Of a stretch of DNA of 64,000 nucleotides, positions 13,001-24,339 are shown one piece after another. The stretch is from Neurospora crassa OR74A. Lineage: Eukaryota > Ascomycota > Sordariomycetes > Sordariales > Sordariaceae. The notes beneath the pieces were generated by a model that did not search any database, was not told where the DNA came from, and was given only the letters and a program-made list of their open reading frames with translations. The stretch lies in assembly GCF_000182925.2 (NCBI RefSeq), contig NC_026503.1, positions 744,001 through 808,000 on the forward strand, in the 5' to 3' direction. The position numbers and the translations under genes were made by a program. Position 1 is the stretch's first letter, and each line of letters begins with the position of its first letter.

Positions 13001-13206
13001 ACGAGCACCGCTATCGATAGCTATCGGCAACGACGNNNNNNNNNNNNNNNNNNNNNNNNNNNNNNNNNNNNNNNNNNNNNNNNNNNNNNNNNNNNNNNNN
13101 NNNNNNNNNNNNNNNNNNNNNNNNNNNNNNNNNNNTGGAGCACTCCTCGACCAGAAATCGGCGTTTCCGGTTTCAAAGCAGTTTTGGATTAGAATAATAG
13201 GAATCT
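10019..13206 (-). repeat. Duplicated 3.2-kb LINE-2 segment, copy 2
   Basis: Second occurrence of 6688-9918, with a 51-base net deletion near 11159 and an N gap at 13036-13135 replacing what is 88 bases in copy 1 (9756-9843). It contains the RT N-terminus, endonuclease and ORF1 of LINE-2 on the minus strand. Only this copy is joined to the right target duplication and LINE-1. Confidence 0.9.
13036..13135. other. Assembly gap (100 N) inside ORF1 of copy 2
   Basis: The flanks fit copy 1 with 88 intervening bases, so the gap is nominal. Any protein read across it is meaningless. Confidence 0.99.
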
Positions 13207-13220
13207 TTAAATATACTATA
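13207..13220. repeat. Target-site duplication of LINE-2, right copy
   Basis: TTAAATATACTATA, matching 2952-2965; LINE-1 continues immediately after as GCTTATTAG. Confidence 0.85.
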
Positions 13221-14680
13221 GCTTATTAGAATAATTACTTATATAATTTTAAAAATCTATTTAAATATTAATTCATCCCGGGGGCCTTATTAAATATTAT
13301 TTGGGAGAGTACGTTCTGAATATCCTTTTCATTAATTAGTTCGTTAATAATTATTAGATTAACGCCTTCTAATAGTTCGGTTTAGTCCGGTAAGTAATCC
13401 GTTAGGACTTTTACCTTCGGGAAAAAGCGGTTAGTAAGAATTTCGGCTTTACTACTATAATTTCCAATTTCTATTATCCTTTTATAGGTTTAAAGGGCTA
13501 ATAATTTAGGCGGGTTTATTAGTTAGTAGCTTCGGGTCCGGGTTTATTATTCTAGTAGCTAAAGTTAATTTAAGTTTTTCGAAGCTTCGGTAATACTATT
13601 TCACTATATAATTTATTAAACCTTTATAATAATCTTCTTCTTCTTTATTGTAACTTTAATAAATTCCTTTTAATTTAATATTATTTAGTATTTAAATTAC
13701 TCGTAATATATCTTTTATACTTCTTTCGTAATTATTTTATATTTTAATATTTATTAATTCGCTTTCTTCCTTTAACCTTTCTTCCGGTATAGGACGAATT
13801 CTTTTATAAAATTTATAAATTTTCTATTAAGTTTACGAAAGGGGAGTTTAAAGTCCTCTGTTATATCGATCCTTTTTAGGACTAATATTTATTTCTCCAA
13901 TGCCTCCTTTACCTTCTCTATATCTATAAGATTCTAATTATATCCTTCTTCTTCTTTAACTTTTTTATTTTTCATTTTTATTTAGACCTAAATTTTTGAA
14001 AGGTAATAGTCCGAGCCGGTTTATTTATACTGCTACGTTCCTTAATATTTAACTTCGACTCCGGGTAATAGTTATATATAATTTATTATTCTATCCCTCT
14101 CTCTTTATATTATATTTTCGAATTTAAATAATTTATTATAGGGGGTAAATAGATTAAATCTTTAGTGTTATACCTATATAAGGAGGCGAACGGCCCTTAG
14201 GTTAATCCTATTTCTTAAATCCTAATTGGGATGATAGAAATTGAAATCCTTAATAGTAATTAGGTTTCCCGCTAGTGGTCCGGCTTTAATAAATTCGAGG
14301 AGCGGTAACCTTTATTAATATTTTGGTATTCCCTATATAAGGATAGGAGAGTAGATAGAATAAATAGTCGTTAAATCCTTTAAATTTTTAAATATAATTA
14401 CGGTCCAATCTTTTCCAGTTTAGAAATTTAAGTCCTTCAAATTCTATTTTTTATTTATATATATTACTACCCTTCCCTTCTTTAAATAATTAACCCCGAA
14501 ATATCTCCCGCCTTTAGGATAATGAATATCCCTATTTAGATTTCTATTTAATTCTTAAATTATTATAATATTATAAGTCTCTTTTTATTCGAATAGAAGT
14601 TTTCTCCTTTTATATAACTTCCCTATATTCTAATAGAGTATTTTTAATTAGACTATTAATTACCCTAGAATAAGGTTCCT
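13221..14680 (-). pseudogene. LINE-1 ORF2, endonuclease and RT N-terminus
   Basis: Homologous base for base to 6700-8160, where endonuclease and RT N-terminal motifs are readable. The endonuclease GDFN block lies near 14260 and the RT N-terminal block near 13290 by alignment. The frame continues into 2965 leftwards once LINE-2 is removed. Degraded by RIP. Confidence 0.7.
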
Positions 14681-16339
14681 TCTAATTCCTTAGCGGAGAA
14701 TAAGGGTACTACTTCTTTAGAGGGGGTTATAATTGTATAAGTACTATTACCGCTATACAACCGATTTCCCCCTATATTCTATAAATATATATAGTATTTA
14801 TTTATTAGATTTTATAGGGTTATAGATTTCGGCCGGGCGAATAGGCCGATTAATTTTTTCGGCCGTCCCCTTTTTATACTTCCTCTAATATATTTCTCTA
14901 AGGTAGTAATAGTACGGGAGTTAGAGGGGGCGTTTAATAGGACGCCCTTATTTATAATTTCTATTATTAACTTTAATACTTTTCCAACTAAATTCTTATA
15001 GGGGGCGAATACTTACGGCCTTTTAGTATATATAATAAACGCCTTTATAATTACCTTCCGGAGAATAGGGTACTTTTTATAATTATATATATAATACCCC
15101 TTTTTCCTATATAATTTATAATAAACGAATAATTTATTATCATTAAACGGACAATTTATTTTACTAAAGTCTTTTCCTTCGTATTCAACTTCGCTATAGC
15201 GGGCGTAGATATTATTTTAATAGTAGAATTTTATTATATATTTAATTCCTTAATATTTAAAGTATTATTAAATATTATTCGAAGTTTGAAATAGTTCGTA
15301 TAAGTATATATTACTATTTTAGAGGATGAGGTTATTTTGGAAGAAGTATACCGCTAATATAGTAGCGACTTTTATAAGGAATAGGCTTCTATTCTCTCCG
15401 ATCCTTCTCTTCTATAATTGAATTTTGATAATAAATACCTCCGGGTTCTTCTCCCTTACTACGTTCGAAATAGTTTCCGCTATAGTATAATTATCAATAG
15501 TATCCTAAAGTACGCCCCGAACTAGCACGCCTATAGTACTTGTAGTAATAAGAGTATTAGGGCTGAAAATTTAGCCTACGCTTAGTTTCGCTAGTACTAG
15601 GTATATATAAGTTTATTAAATACAATTATATAATTTCCGGTTATTAGTATTCTAGTAACTGTGTGGATTATTAAGCTGGGTTTCTTTTTATTTAGGTAAA
15701 TAACTAGGGTCGTTTTTATATCTTCGTTCGAATGGTTTACGAATTCGGCGGTAATTATTACTTAGTAAACTACCGTTCGAAGTTAAAGGGAATAAACTTT
15801 TTAATAATAGTAGGTAATTATTGGAGGGTAGTACCAATCTTATTTGGGCTAACTTTTACTACAATATCGGCTTAACGCTTCGGCGCCTCTTAAACGCCTT
15901 TTTTAATTTCCTTTAGAATATTCTTCTTTAAATCGTTAAAATCCTTCTTAATAATAAATTAATCGATTTTAGCTTTACTAACTTCGGGTCGCGTAAACTT
16001 ACTTTTTCTAACGTATACCTTTGCGAATTTAAGAAATAACTTTCGAACCTAATAACAATCCTCAATCGAAACAATATTATAATTTATAAATTTATTTATT
16101 CCAATAATAAATTTCTTTAATATTTTATCGGTTTTATCCGTTTTATCCGAAATCTTCGTAATAAGTACGGCTTTAGGATCGTTGTATATTGAAATTTCCA
16201 CGAGCGGGTTATAAATATTATTTTCGAATCTATAAGTACTATTATCGATAATTATCGGTAACAATAATATAATACTGTTGCTACGCTTATTGTAGGATAT
16301 TGTGGGGGACGTAAACGACCCTCTTAAGTCGATTGCCAT
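14680..16339 (-). pseudogene. LINE-1 ORF1 (gag-like) remnant
   Basis: Best-preserved start in the family: ATG at 16337-16339, then AIDLRGSFTSPTISYNKRSN, open for 96 codons to 16049. Downstream, with stops read as Gln, come FARKSK-like basic segments and a lysine-rich coiled-coil candidate (DFNDLKKNILKEIKKG near 15920). The N-terminal ID(L)xGS string resembles a phosphate-loop of the actin/Hsp70 fold, but context (before a LINE endonuclease, repeated in every copy) favours ORF1. The C-terminal end is approximate. Confidence 0.65.
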
Positions 16340-16402
16340 TATTAGTTTTCGTTTTAGAGTACTCCTCGACTAGAAATCGGCGTTTCCGGTTCCAAAGCAG
16401 TT

Positions 16403-17960
16403 TATTACTTCTAATTCCTAATTAGAATAGTAGAAATTAAAATCCCTAATTATAATTGAATTTCCCGCCGGGGGTCCAACCTTAATGAATTCAAAGAGTA
16501 ACAATCTCTACTAATATTCCGGTATTCCCTATATAAAAATAAGAGAGTAAATAGAATAGATAATTATTAAATCCCCCAAGTTTTTAAATATAATTATAGT
16601 CTAATCCCTCCTAATTTAGAAATTTAAGTCCTTTAAATTCTATTTCTTATTTATATATATTACTGCCCTTCCCTTCTTCGAATAATCGACCTCAAAATAT
16701 CTCCTACTTCTAGGATAATAAATATCCTTATTCAAATTTCTATTTAATTCCTAAATCGCTATAATATGATAAGTCTCCTCTTATTCGAAGAGAAATTTTC
16801 CCTTTTCGTACGATTTCCTTATATCTTAATAGAGTATTTTCAATTAAATTATTAATTACCTTAAAATAAAGTTCTTTCTAATCCTTCGACGGAGAATAAA
16901 GGTATTATATCCCTAGGGGGGGTTATAATTGTATAAGCGCTATTACTACTATACAACTGGCTTCCCCCTGTACCTTATAAATATATAAAATATATATTTA
17001 TTAAATTTTATAGGGTTATAAATTTTAATTAGGTAGACGGGCCAATTAACTTCCTCGGCCGTCCGCTCTTTACGCTTCTTCTAATATATCTCTTTAGGGT
17101 AATAATAGTACGGGAATTAGGGGGGGCGTCCAATAGGACGCCTTTATTTATAATCTCTATTATTAATTCTAATACCTTTTTAATTAAGTTCTTATAGAGG
17201 ACGAACGCTTATAGCCTTTTAATATACACAATAAACGCCTTTGTAATTACCTTCCAGAAAATAAAATATTCCTTATAATTATACGTATAATACCCTTTCT
17301 TCCTATATAATTTATAATAAACAAATAATTTATTATTATTAAACGGACAATTTACTTCACCGAAACGCTCTCCTTCGTATTTAACTTCGCTATAGCGGGC
17401 GTAAATATCTTTTTAATAGTAAAACTTCGCTATATATCCGATTCCCTAATATTTAAAGTAATATTAAACGTTATTCGAAATTTAGAATGATTTATATAGG
17501 TATATACTACCGTCCTAGAGGAAAAGGTTATTCCAGAGGAAACATACCGCTAATACGGTAACAACTTCTATTAAAAGTAGGCCTTTACTCTCCTGGGTCC
17601 TTTTCTTCTATAGCTGAATTTTAATAATAGATATTTCCGGGTTTTTCTCCTTTACTACATTCGAGATAGCTTCCGCCGTAGTGTAATTATCGACGCTATC
17701 CTAGGGCACGCTCCGAACCAGTACGCCCATAGTACTTATAGTAATAAAAGTATCGGGGCCGAAAACTTCTTTAGCCTACGCTTAGTTTCGCTAATATTAA
17801 TTACGTATAAGTTCGTCGAATACAATTACGTAGTCTCCGGTCGTTGGCATTCTGGTGGCCGCGCGGATTACTAGGCCGGTTTTTTTTGCCTAGGTACGTA
17901 GCTAGGGTCGTCTTCGTATCTTCGTTCGAACGGTTTACGAATTCGGCGGCAATCGTCGCT
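16403..17960 (-). mobile_element. LINE-0 fragment (ORF1 C-terminal part and endonuclease)
   Basis: Third copy of the LINE family, matching 7713-9250. It is the least mutated: minus strand near 17820-17890 reads ATRMPTTGDYVIVFDELIR, the reference text for ORF1 in the other copies, although an A-run near 17880 shifts the frame. It is interrupted on the left by LINE-1 and on the right by the gypsy-A LTR, so it is the oldest layer seen. Endonuclease occupies about 16403-16880 and ORF1 about 16880-17960. Confidence 0.75.
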
Positions 17961-18257
17961 CTACTAGCTACAATGGTTATTAATAATTCGATTCTTATAA
18001 ATACCCGGAATACTAGGGAGGTATCACGGGGCAAGGGCACCGTTATGGGTAAGCTACGATATTCGTTGTTGTACGAAGGAAGCAAGAGGAGAGTGTGCGC
18101 CAGCCTGGGCTTATGGGTAGGGTTGTGTGGCCCGGTAGAGTAGGTTATACAAAGCCTTAATACCCGGGCCGGTACTAGTACTATAGTAAGAAGGTACAGA
18201 GTACGTAATCTATTGTACTATAGTAAGGTATAAGGTATGTAATTTAGCCCTGTGACA
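17961..18257 (-). repeat. Gypsy-A LTR (3' LTR, left)
   Basis: About 160 bases (18025-18185, GC-richer, little mutated) match 63840-64000 nearly base for base, and the match begins at CTACT(A/G)GCT in both. It ends in TGTGACA (18251-18257), followed by pyrimidine-rich CTTCCCTCT, the complement of a polypurine tract on the minus strand. The outer boundary with LINE-0 is known to within a few bases. The target duplication cannot be checked because the right LTR leaves the window. Confidence 0.7.
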
Positions 18258-19120
18258 CTACTTCCCTCTAAAACGCTCCTACTATGAAAATATTATTTAA
18301 ATACATTATTTTACCCTAAAGTAGGCCTTCCCGAGTCTTCCTAGGATATATTTAATTAAATTGCAATAAAAGGTCTTAGCGCCTGTACTAAGACGGGAGG
18401 TTAATTAGTACTCCAACTCCCCCTTAAGGGTAGAATACTAGCTAGAATATCGCTAAATCCGACCCTTCCGCCGTAAGAGTTATTATTACTCCTAATAATC
18501 TATCTATACGCCGGAAATTAGCTTAAAATACTCTAATTACTGTATATAGAGAACTTTAATAACTTTTACTATTACTAACCCTACCGGGGGTACTATAGGG
18601 ACGCTTATAGTATAGTAATTTGCGTAGGACGCCCGTAGCCGCTATTAATATAAATTTAGAGAGTTCGTACGTTTAATTCCCTATTTATAATTTATTTTTT
18701 CTTTAAACGCTCAATTATTATACTACTAACTTTAAAGATTCTTAAATTCGTCTTATCTTCAAATCTTAGTATTAATTACGTATATAGCCAATCTAGGGAA
18801 TAGGAAATGTAAGATTGCTATAAAATATACTATCTTTTAATATTATTAATAGTTATTCTATAAAAGGATATACTATAAAGTATTTAATTAGAGTATGCGG
18901 AATAAGTCGCGCTAAACTCCTTTTTTTTTTACTAGTTTTATTCTTTTTATTAAGCGATTTAAATATTATATTAAAGTAGTTAATATAGGTTTAAGTTGGA
19001 ATTAATATTGGTTATTAAAGTTGGTAGAGTTGGCGGAATTATAGTAATTAATGAATCTGAAGGTAGCGAAGTCTTTTTTTTTAGTCTACCTTTAGTCTAT
19101 CTCTTTTTTTATTTATATTA
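18258..19120 (-). other. Gypsy-A 3' untranslated / post-chromodomain region
   Basis: Between the chromodomain and the 3' LTR. The candidate minus-strand polypurine tract (AGAGGGAAG) is at 18261-18270. No open frame or recognisable domain was seen in the remaining 0.8 kb. Confidence 0.5.
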
Positions 19121-19278
19121 GTAGTGGCGGTATATTAGGATAGAAATTGTAATATTCTTAAATAGTATTATTATATCCCTCTAAATCCTTAGCCGGTTGC
19201 TATATCGGTTTATTAATGTCCTTCTATTTAATTTAATATATCTAACGTCCGTTATTTACTTTACTATATCCTACAATA
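19121..19278 (-). pseudogene. Gypsy-A chromodomain, C-terminal part
   Basis: Minus strand, continuing the frame from 27895 once gypsy-B and one CTTTC copy are removed. The sequence ESIVGYSKVNNGR leads to KDINKPI*QPAKDLEGYNNT, the hydrophobic/aromatic core and terminal helix of integrase-linked chromodomains (compare V-E-x-I...W-K-G...W-E-P...L). Such domains steer integration to methylated-histone chromatin. Confidence 0.75.
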
Positions 19279-19283
19279 CTTTC
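19279..19283. repeat. Gypsy-B target duplication CTTTC (left)
   Basis: CTTTC directly before the left LTR; identical to 27890-27894. Confidence 0.9.
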
Positions 19284-19544
19284 TAATACCGTTGAGAGGG
19301 TATTTTGAAAAGCACAGTATGTGTGGCATTTAAATATGTGTAAATTAATAATCTGGAAAGAATCCAGAGCAGGAAGCTTGCGGGCGGTCGATTGACCTTA
19401 AAGAGGCACACAAGCCTTATCTAATCTACAGGACCCACCAAGGTGGGTGCGACCCGCGACCGCGGGTCAAGTGCCAACCGTACTACAGCTGCGGCACGGG
19501 TCACATATTCCATCATATAACACCATAATACCTTTCCAGTATTA
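19284..19544 (-). repeat. Gypsy-B 3' LTR (left)
   Basis: 261 bp, TAATACCG...CAGTATTA, the RIP-altered form of terminal TGATACCG/CGGTATCA. It matches 27629-27889 throughout, with differences mostly C/T or G/A. The inner half holds the run of inverted repeats described for the right LTR, partly damaged. Confidence 0.92.
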
Positions 19545-19689
19545 AGACCCGCCTACATAAAGAGACTACTACTATCTTTAGTAGTTATAAAGATTGCCTT
19601 TATATATGCGGTCATAGGTTGCGTTTATAAGCGGCTATAAGAGATGCTTTCTTCCTTCTTCTACCCTTTTTAATCTTGCCTCCTCTACG

Positions 19690-19900
19690 TATCTAATATT
19701 TATTGATTAACTCTTTTATATTACCTAACTCTCTCTTATTAAGCTATTTATTACAATAGTAGCTATACTTAATTTATTTAATAAGATATTTCCATCCGCT
19801 ATACTTCTTATTTTCCTTATAATTTAAAATAATATTGAATTTATATTCCGGATCCTCCTTATTAGATTGGTTATCTTCTATAGGGCTAGAAAGTAGTTAA
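19690..19900 (-). pseudogene. Gypsy-B C-terminal chromodomain
   Basis: Minus strand: HPVISIAHLK-type linker near 19930-19960 (PRYFYSSPK frame-shifted reading alongside), then SNKEDPEYKFNIILNYKENK and a basic tail (RRGGKIKKGRRRKKAS near 19670). The acidic-aromatic beta strand followed by lysines fits the chromodomain after integrase. Degraded; the third aromatic cage residue is not certain. Confidence 0.55.
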
Positions 19901-19959
19901 TACCGGTTAAAAGGATTATTTCCCTTAGGGGCCGCCTTTAGGTGAGCTATAGAAATAAC

Positions 19960-21230
19960 GGGGTGAATATATATTTTGGGGGGAAGGTCTAATTAGTAGG
20001 CGAATTTTCCTATCTGTTCTAAAATCCGGAATAGGCTAGTACGTTATTAAAAGAATTTTTTAAAGGGTCGTCCTAGAAAATAGTATCCTTTATATAATTT
20101 AAGGAAGACTTAGTTGTTGGTTTTAAATTCAATTTACCGATATTTACTATTATACTTGGATTTAGTTTTTGTAGTAGCGAAATCTATAGTTAGCTATATA
20201 TTTTCGCGAAATACTTCTTTTAAAGCTCTATAGTTTTGGATATTGGTTTTATAGCTTGCTACTATATTTAGGGGTTTTAGAGGTTGAAAACTATATAGTT
20301 ATTTATATAGCGACGATTTGATTGGATTGGAGTAGGAACTATTTATATTCTATTATAATTTAGGTAGGAGTTCTACTTAATTAGATTTTGGGAAGGTGAA
20401 GTAGTAAAAGCGTATAGTGATTTTAATGTCCTAGTTTTATTTCTTAGTTATACCGTTACTTTGAGGGTAGTAGGTAATAATTATAAATAATTTAGTTTTT
20501 CAGGCCGATTATATACCTTTCTAGATTTATAAAGTGAATTTGTAATTGCAATTTAAGATAATTACTTATAGTAATCCCTAATCGTCTAATAGGAGTTCGC
20601 GTATTAGGATACATCGTTAGTCTTCTATTATATATATATTATAGTTAAGGATAAGTTGGTATTGCTTTAAAGAGTAGTATAAGATTAGTATTAAGGTGTT
20701 AAATTTGTTAAAGTTGGGTAAGTATTATATAGTTCCTATAATTAAAATTAGGGGTAAGTTAGTAATGAAATTGATAGTTATAGTTCGTATAGGGAGAGTG
20801 GGTTTGGGTTTAACTATTTGGTAGTTGCTAATAGTTACTTCTTTGTCGGTTCGATTAAGTTGGTAGGTCGGGTAGTATTATACGAATTCCCTAACTTGCT
20901 AGGTTTTGCGTACTATAGTATAATCCTTTAGGTTATAGAGTATACGATTTCGGTTAAAATAATACTTATTATTATAGATTACTTTTAAAATTATTCTTAT
21001 TATATCTTTAAGTATATATAACTTCTTTCCGTCTTTAGTTATATTATAGAGTAATTTATCGATAATTTTAAAGGGGTAGCCGGTATACGAAACCTTTTTA
21101 TTGACCTCGATAGCCTTTGGGTGGGCTTTTAGGTCCGTTATAATACTACCGAACTTCGTATCCTTTTCGAAAGCTTTAATAAATTGCTTCTTCTATTTAG
21201 TATCTATTTATACCTCTATACTAACGAACT
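19960..21230 (-). pseudogene. Gypsy-B integrase region
   Basis: Assigned from its place between the RT/RNase H block and the chromodomain on the minus strand, and from its length (about 1.2 kb, usual for a Ty3/gypsy integrase). Individual catalytic D, D, E residues were not resolved because of decay. Confidence 0.5.
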
Positions 21231-22960
21231 AAATCTAATTAAATATAGGGTCTTCGTTTAATTTTCTATTATTAGTAATTGTAAATTTACTTAAGGCGTT
21301 CGGTACGAAGTTGAGTTTTCCTACGATATAGTATATTATTAAGTCGTATTGAGATAGGTAGATTGAAGTGTTAATAAGCCGTTTATTTCTTTAATTTATT
21401 AAAGAGGTATTGAGAGTAGTCTACTATATAATTCCCTTAGTAGCCGAGTAATTAATAAGTATAATTACTATATAGTTAGAAGAATAGATAATTGTATGTA
21501 ACTGTTTAACTACCTATACGAAATATACGATTTCCAATTCGGATAGGCTGTAGCGTATCTCGGTTTTCGTAAGAGCCTTATTTAGAAATATGATTAGGAG
21601 TACTTAGTTTGCTAGAATATAGATCCTTGGGGATTATTCGAATTTTACTTTTAAGTGGAAGAGTATTACGCTGTACCCTCTTTCTAATAAACTATCGATT
21701 TGTAAGAATAGTTATTTATTAGGGTTAGGGTAAAAGAGGAAATTAGGGTTATTATAGATAGCTATTTATATTGCTTTGAATACTAAATGTTCTTTATTAG
21801 AGGGTTTATATTTTATCTTAGTGTAATAGTTGGTCCTCTTTATTAGGTTTCCGGCTATAATAGTACTTAATTTCCGTCCCTCTATAAAGAGGTTAATTTT
21901 CCTTTTTTATATTAGTTTAATAAGTTTACTATAGTATAAGATTAAGTAATAGAGAAATTTAGAAGCGCTAATATATATTTCGAGGGCTTTAAATTAATCT
22001 GGAAAAATTAATTACCGGAAGGCTTCTATTTTCTCTATTATTATTATTAATCTTAGAATATTAATTCAGAATCTAAGTAATTCTATATTTGGGTAAGCTA
22101 AGTAGGATTTAGTTGGAAATAGGGCGATATTTCGTAGTGTAAATAATTCGAAGATTTGTATTAAATATTGAATATAATTTTTAAGGGTATTGGAGAAGAT
22201 AATAATATTGTTAATAAATATTCTATAGAAATATGCGAATACTACTAGTAATCGGTTTATAAAGCGCTAAATATATATTAGGGAATTCCTATAGTTTATT
22301 AGTACAACGTTAGGCTATTTAAGCCCCCGTAGGCTAATGAGCGTTAAGTAATCCCTATACTCCTACTATACGCTAAATTAATAAAAGAAAGCTGTTGCGT
22401 TAATTATAGTAATAAATAGTTTTCCTCTTAGTAAGGCGATAACTTCTGCCTATAATAGGAGGGGATAATTATTTAGAACGGTTACTTTATTGAATATTTA
22501 TAGATCGATGACTATTCGACTTTTCTATTTCCTTTTAATTATCCTTTATACCATGAAGATTGGGTAGGTAAAAAGCGTAACTCTATTTGCCTATTCCATT
22601 TTTCCTTATTTATATAATATATTAAATATTTAGTCTAGGACTTCTTAATTCTTTTTACTTAGTAGGTATAATCGAGACCGAATCCTCTAGTTTTATTAAC
22701 TTTCTATTAAGGGGATCTTTATTATTTCTTCTTCGGGTATATTAATAACTCCACTTTCTTCTTACAGGCTTAAGTACTATTAAATGAGTTTTTCTAGCTT
22801 ATTTACGAAGTTGGGATCTACTATGTAGATATAAATACCCTCCTTCGTTACCCGTTCCGGGAGGCTCTTTAATATCTTTAAGCCGAATAGGGACTACTTT
22901 TTAAGGATTTTAAGTTAACTCATCTTATTCTCTCGAAGTACCGGTTTATTATTCGATTCG
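21230..22960 (-). pseudogene. Gypsy-B reverse transcriptase and RNase H
   Basis: Catalytic block at 22207-22218 reads FINN in the context RIFINNIIIFSNTLKNYIQ, the YxDD box of Ty3/gypsy RT with both Asp codons changed to Asn by G-to-A. The text continues YLIQIFELF as expected. RNase H should follow to about 21230. The enzyme would copy element RNA in the virus-like particle; both catalytic aspartates are lost here. Confidence 0.8.
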
Positions 22961-23699
22961 GGGGGTTCGGCAAATAGGTCTCCTTCTTCTAAATCCTATT
23001 CGACTATTATAATATCGGGGTCTTTATTAGCGAATTCTTGCTAAATCTATTTATCCGTTATATTATTAATATAAGCGTATTTGCTAGTAATTTTATCCTC
23101 AACGATATTGTAGGCTTTAATAATTGGGACTTCGAATTTATTATTAATTAATCCAAATTCAATAGTAGTTTCTAATTTCGTAGTAAAGTTAGCTAGTATC
23201 CCTTATATAATTGCTAAATATCTACTGTCCGTTGCTTCCGTAATACTACCGATATGGAACTAAGTATTAATTATTAATACTCTGTTGGAAGTGTTATAAA
23301 TAAAAACGATTTTTAGAGTCTGGGCTATTACTAGCGTATTTGCGGCCGTTGTATAATTTAAATTGAATATAAATAATTGTCCTTTAGAGAGAGGCTTATA
23401 ATTTACTTATATGTAGCTGGATTGTTTTAAAGTAAGGATATTCTTTTAATTATAGTTATTTTATATATATACGCCTTACTATATATTCAGGCTTCAAAAT
23501 TAATTTAGAAATCGTTTAAATTTTGGAAGGTAATACTATTAGTTTTATAATCGGTATTAACTCTGTAGGAATATAAGAAATTATTCCTAAATAAGACGTT
23601 GGGTTCGAATTCTTCTACTACCTAACTGCCTTTCCTGAATTTTATTAAAGTAGAGTAATTATATTTATTATAACTTTATAAGTAGATACTAATCATAGC

Positions 23700-23960
23700 C
23701 TACTCGGTAATACTAACCAATCTTCCTCCTATTCCCTTAACCCTAGTATATCTTTCCTCAATTATATAGTCTAGGGTCTTTAGGAAGTTTCTATTAATAA
23801 GGGTGCACCCGGTTCTTAAGTTTATATAAACGTCTATAACTATCTTAGTAATTAATAGTAAGGCTTTAACTCTTAGGTAAGTAAAGTTAGAGAACGGGGA
23901 GTTATCTACTTCTTCTATCAATTAGCGAAGTACCTCTTTAATTATAGCGGCACCTTCCTA
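23700..23960 (-). pseudogene. Gypsy-B aspartic protease
   Basis: A 73-residue open stretch includes YLRVKALLLITKIVIDVYIN followed by LRTGCTLINRNFLKTLDYI. The hydrophobic strand, a D-T-G-like RTGCTLINR loop and the following helix match the retropepsin fold, with the active-site Asp replaced. Located between gag and RT as in other gypsy elements. It would process Gag-Pol. Confidence 0.7.
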
Positions 23961-24339
23961 GCGAAGTATAGGGATACCTTCCTTTACTAAGTCCGGGGTA
24001 GCTGAAAGGGGCAGTATAATTCCCTTTTTTATATATTAATACTTTTTAGAATATTTACAGAGTTTATTCCAAGATTCGTATAATTTATAATAATAATTAT
24101 GTGTCCGTCGCTTTAGTAGATTTAGAGATTTTGATAGAGATTGGATTCTCTTATCCTTTAATACTTTTTTCGTTTTATACTTTAGAATATAGGCTTTGAA
24201 TCTAATTGATAACGAATATAACTTATAATATTTATAGTATGTACGTACCGTGTTAAGGACTATATAGGTTCTTAATACTTCCTCGATATTAGTCTCTAGT
24301 TTAGGGTTGGATACGACGGTAGTATTGGAATATTTGTCC

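Larger units (their letters stand above)
2966..13206 (-). mobile_element. LINE-2, near-complete Tad/I-like LINE (with assembly duplication)
   Basis: Minus-strand LINE inserted in a same-family LINE. From 5' (right) to 3' (left) it has a short 5' leader, ORF1, ORF2 with endonuclease and RT, a convergent ORF3 on the plus strand, and a hairpin-bearing 3' terminus. It is flanked by a 14-bp target duplication, typical of target-primed reverse transcription. No poly(A) tail is visible at the 3' end near 2966. The span is inflated because the 5' half is present twice around an N gap; the real element is probably close to 7 kb. All ORFs are destroyed by RIP. Confidence 0.85.
13221..16402 (-). mobile_element. 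LINE-1, 5' half
   Basis: Diverged copy of 6700-9890 continuing LINE-1 beyond the LINE-2 insertion. The 5' end (right) stops at ...CCAAAGCAGTTT, about 25 bases short of the LINE-2 5' end, and abuts LINE-0. The matching left target duplication lies outside the window. Confidence 0.8.

Noticed and set aside
12897-13229. Plus-strand open frames crossing the second N gap
   Set aside because: They run through 100 N and are antisense to ORF1; artefacts.
17801-18143. Overlapping open frames on both strands at the LINE-0/gypsy-A junction
   Set aside because: They cross the junction between LINE ORF1 and an LTR, and differ from the homologous ORF1 frame; not genes.
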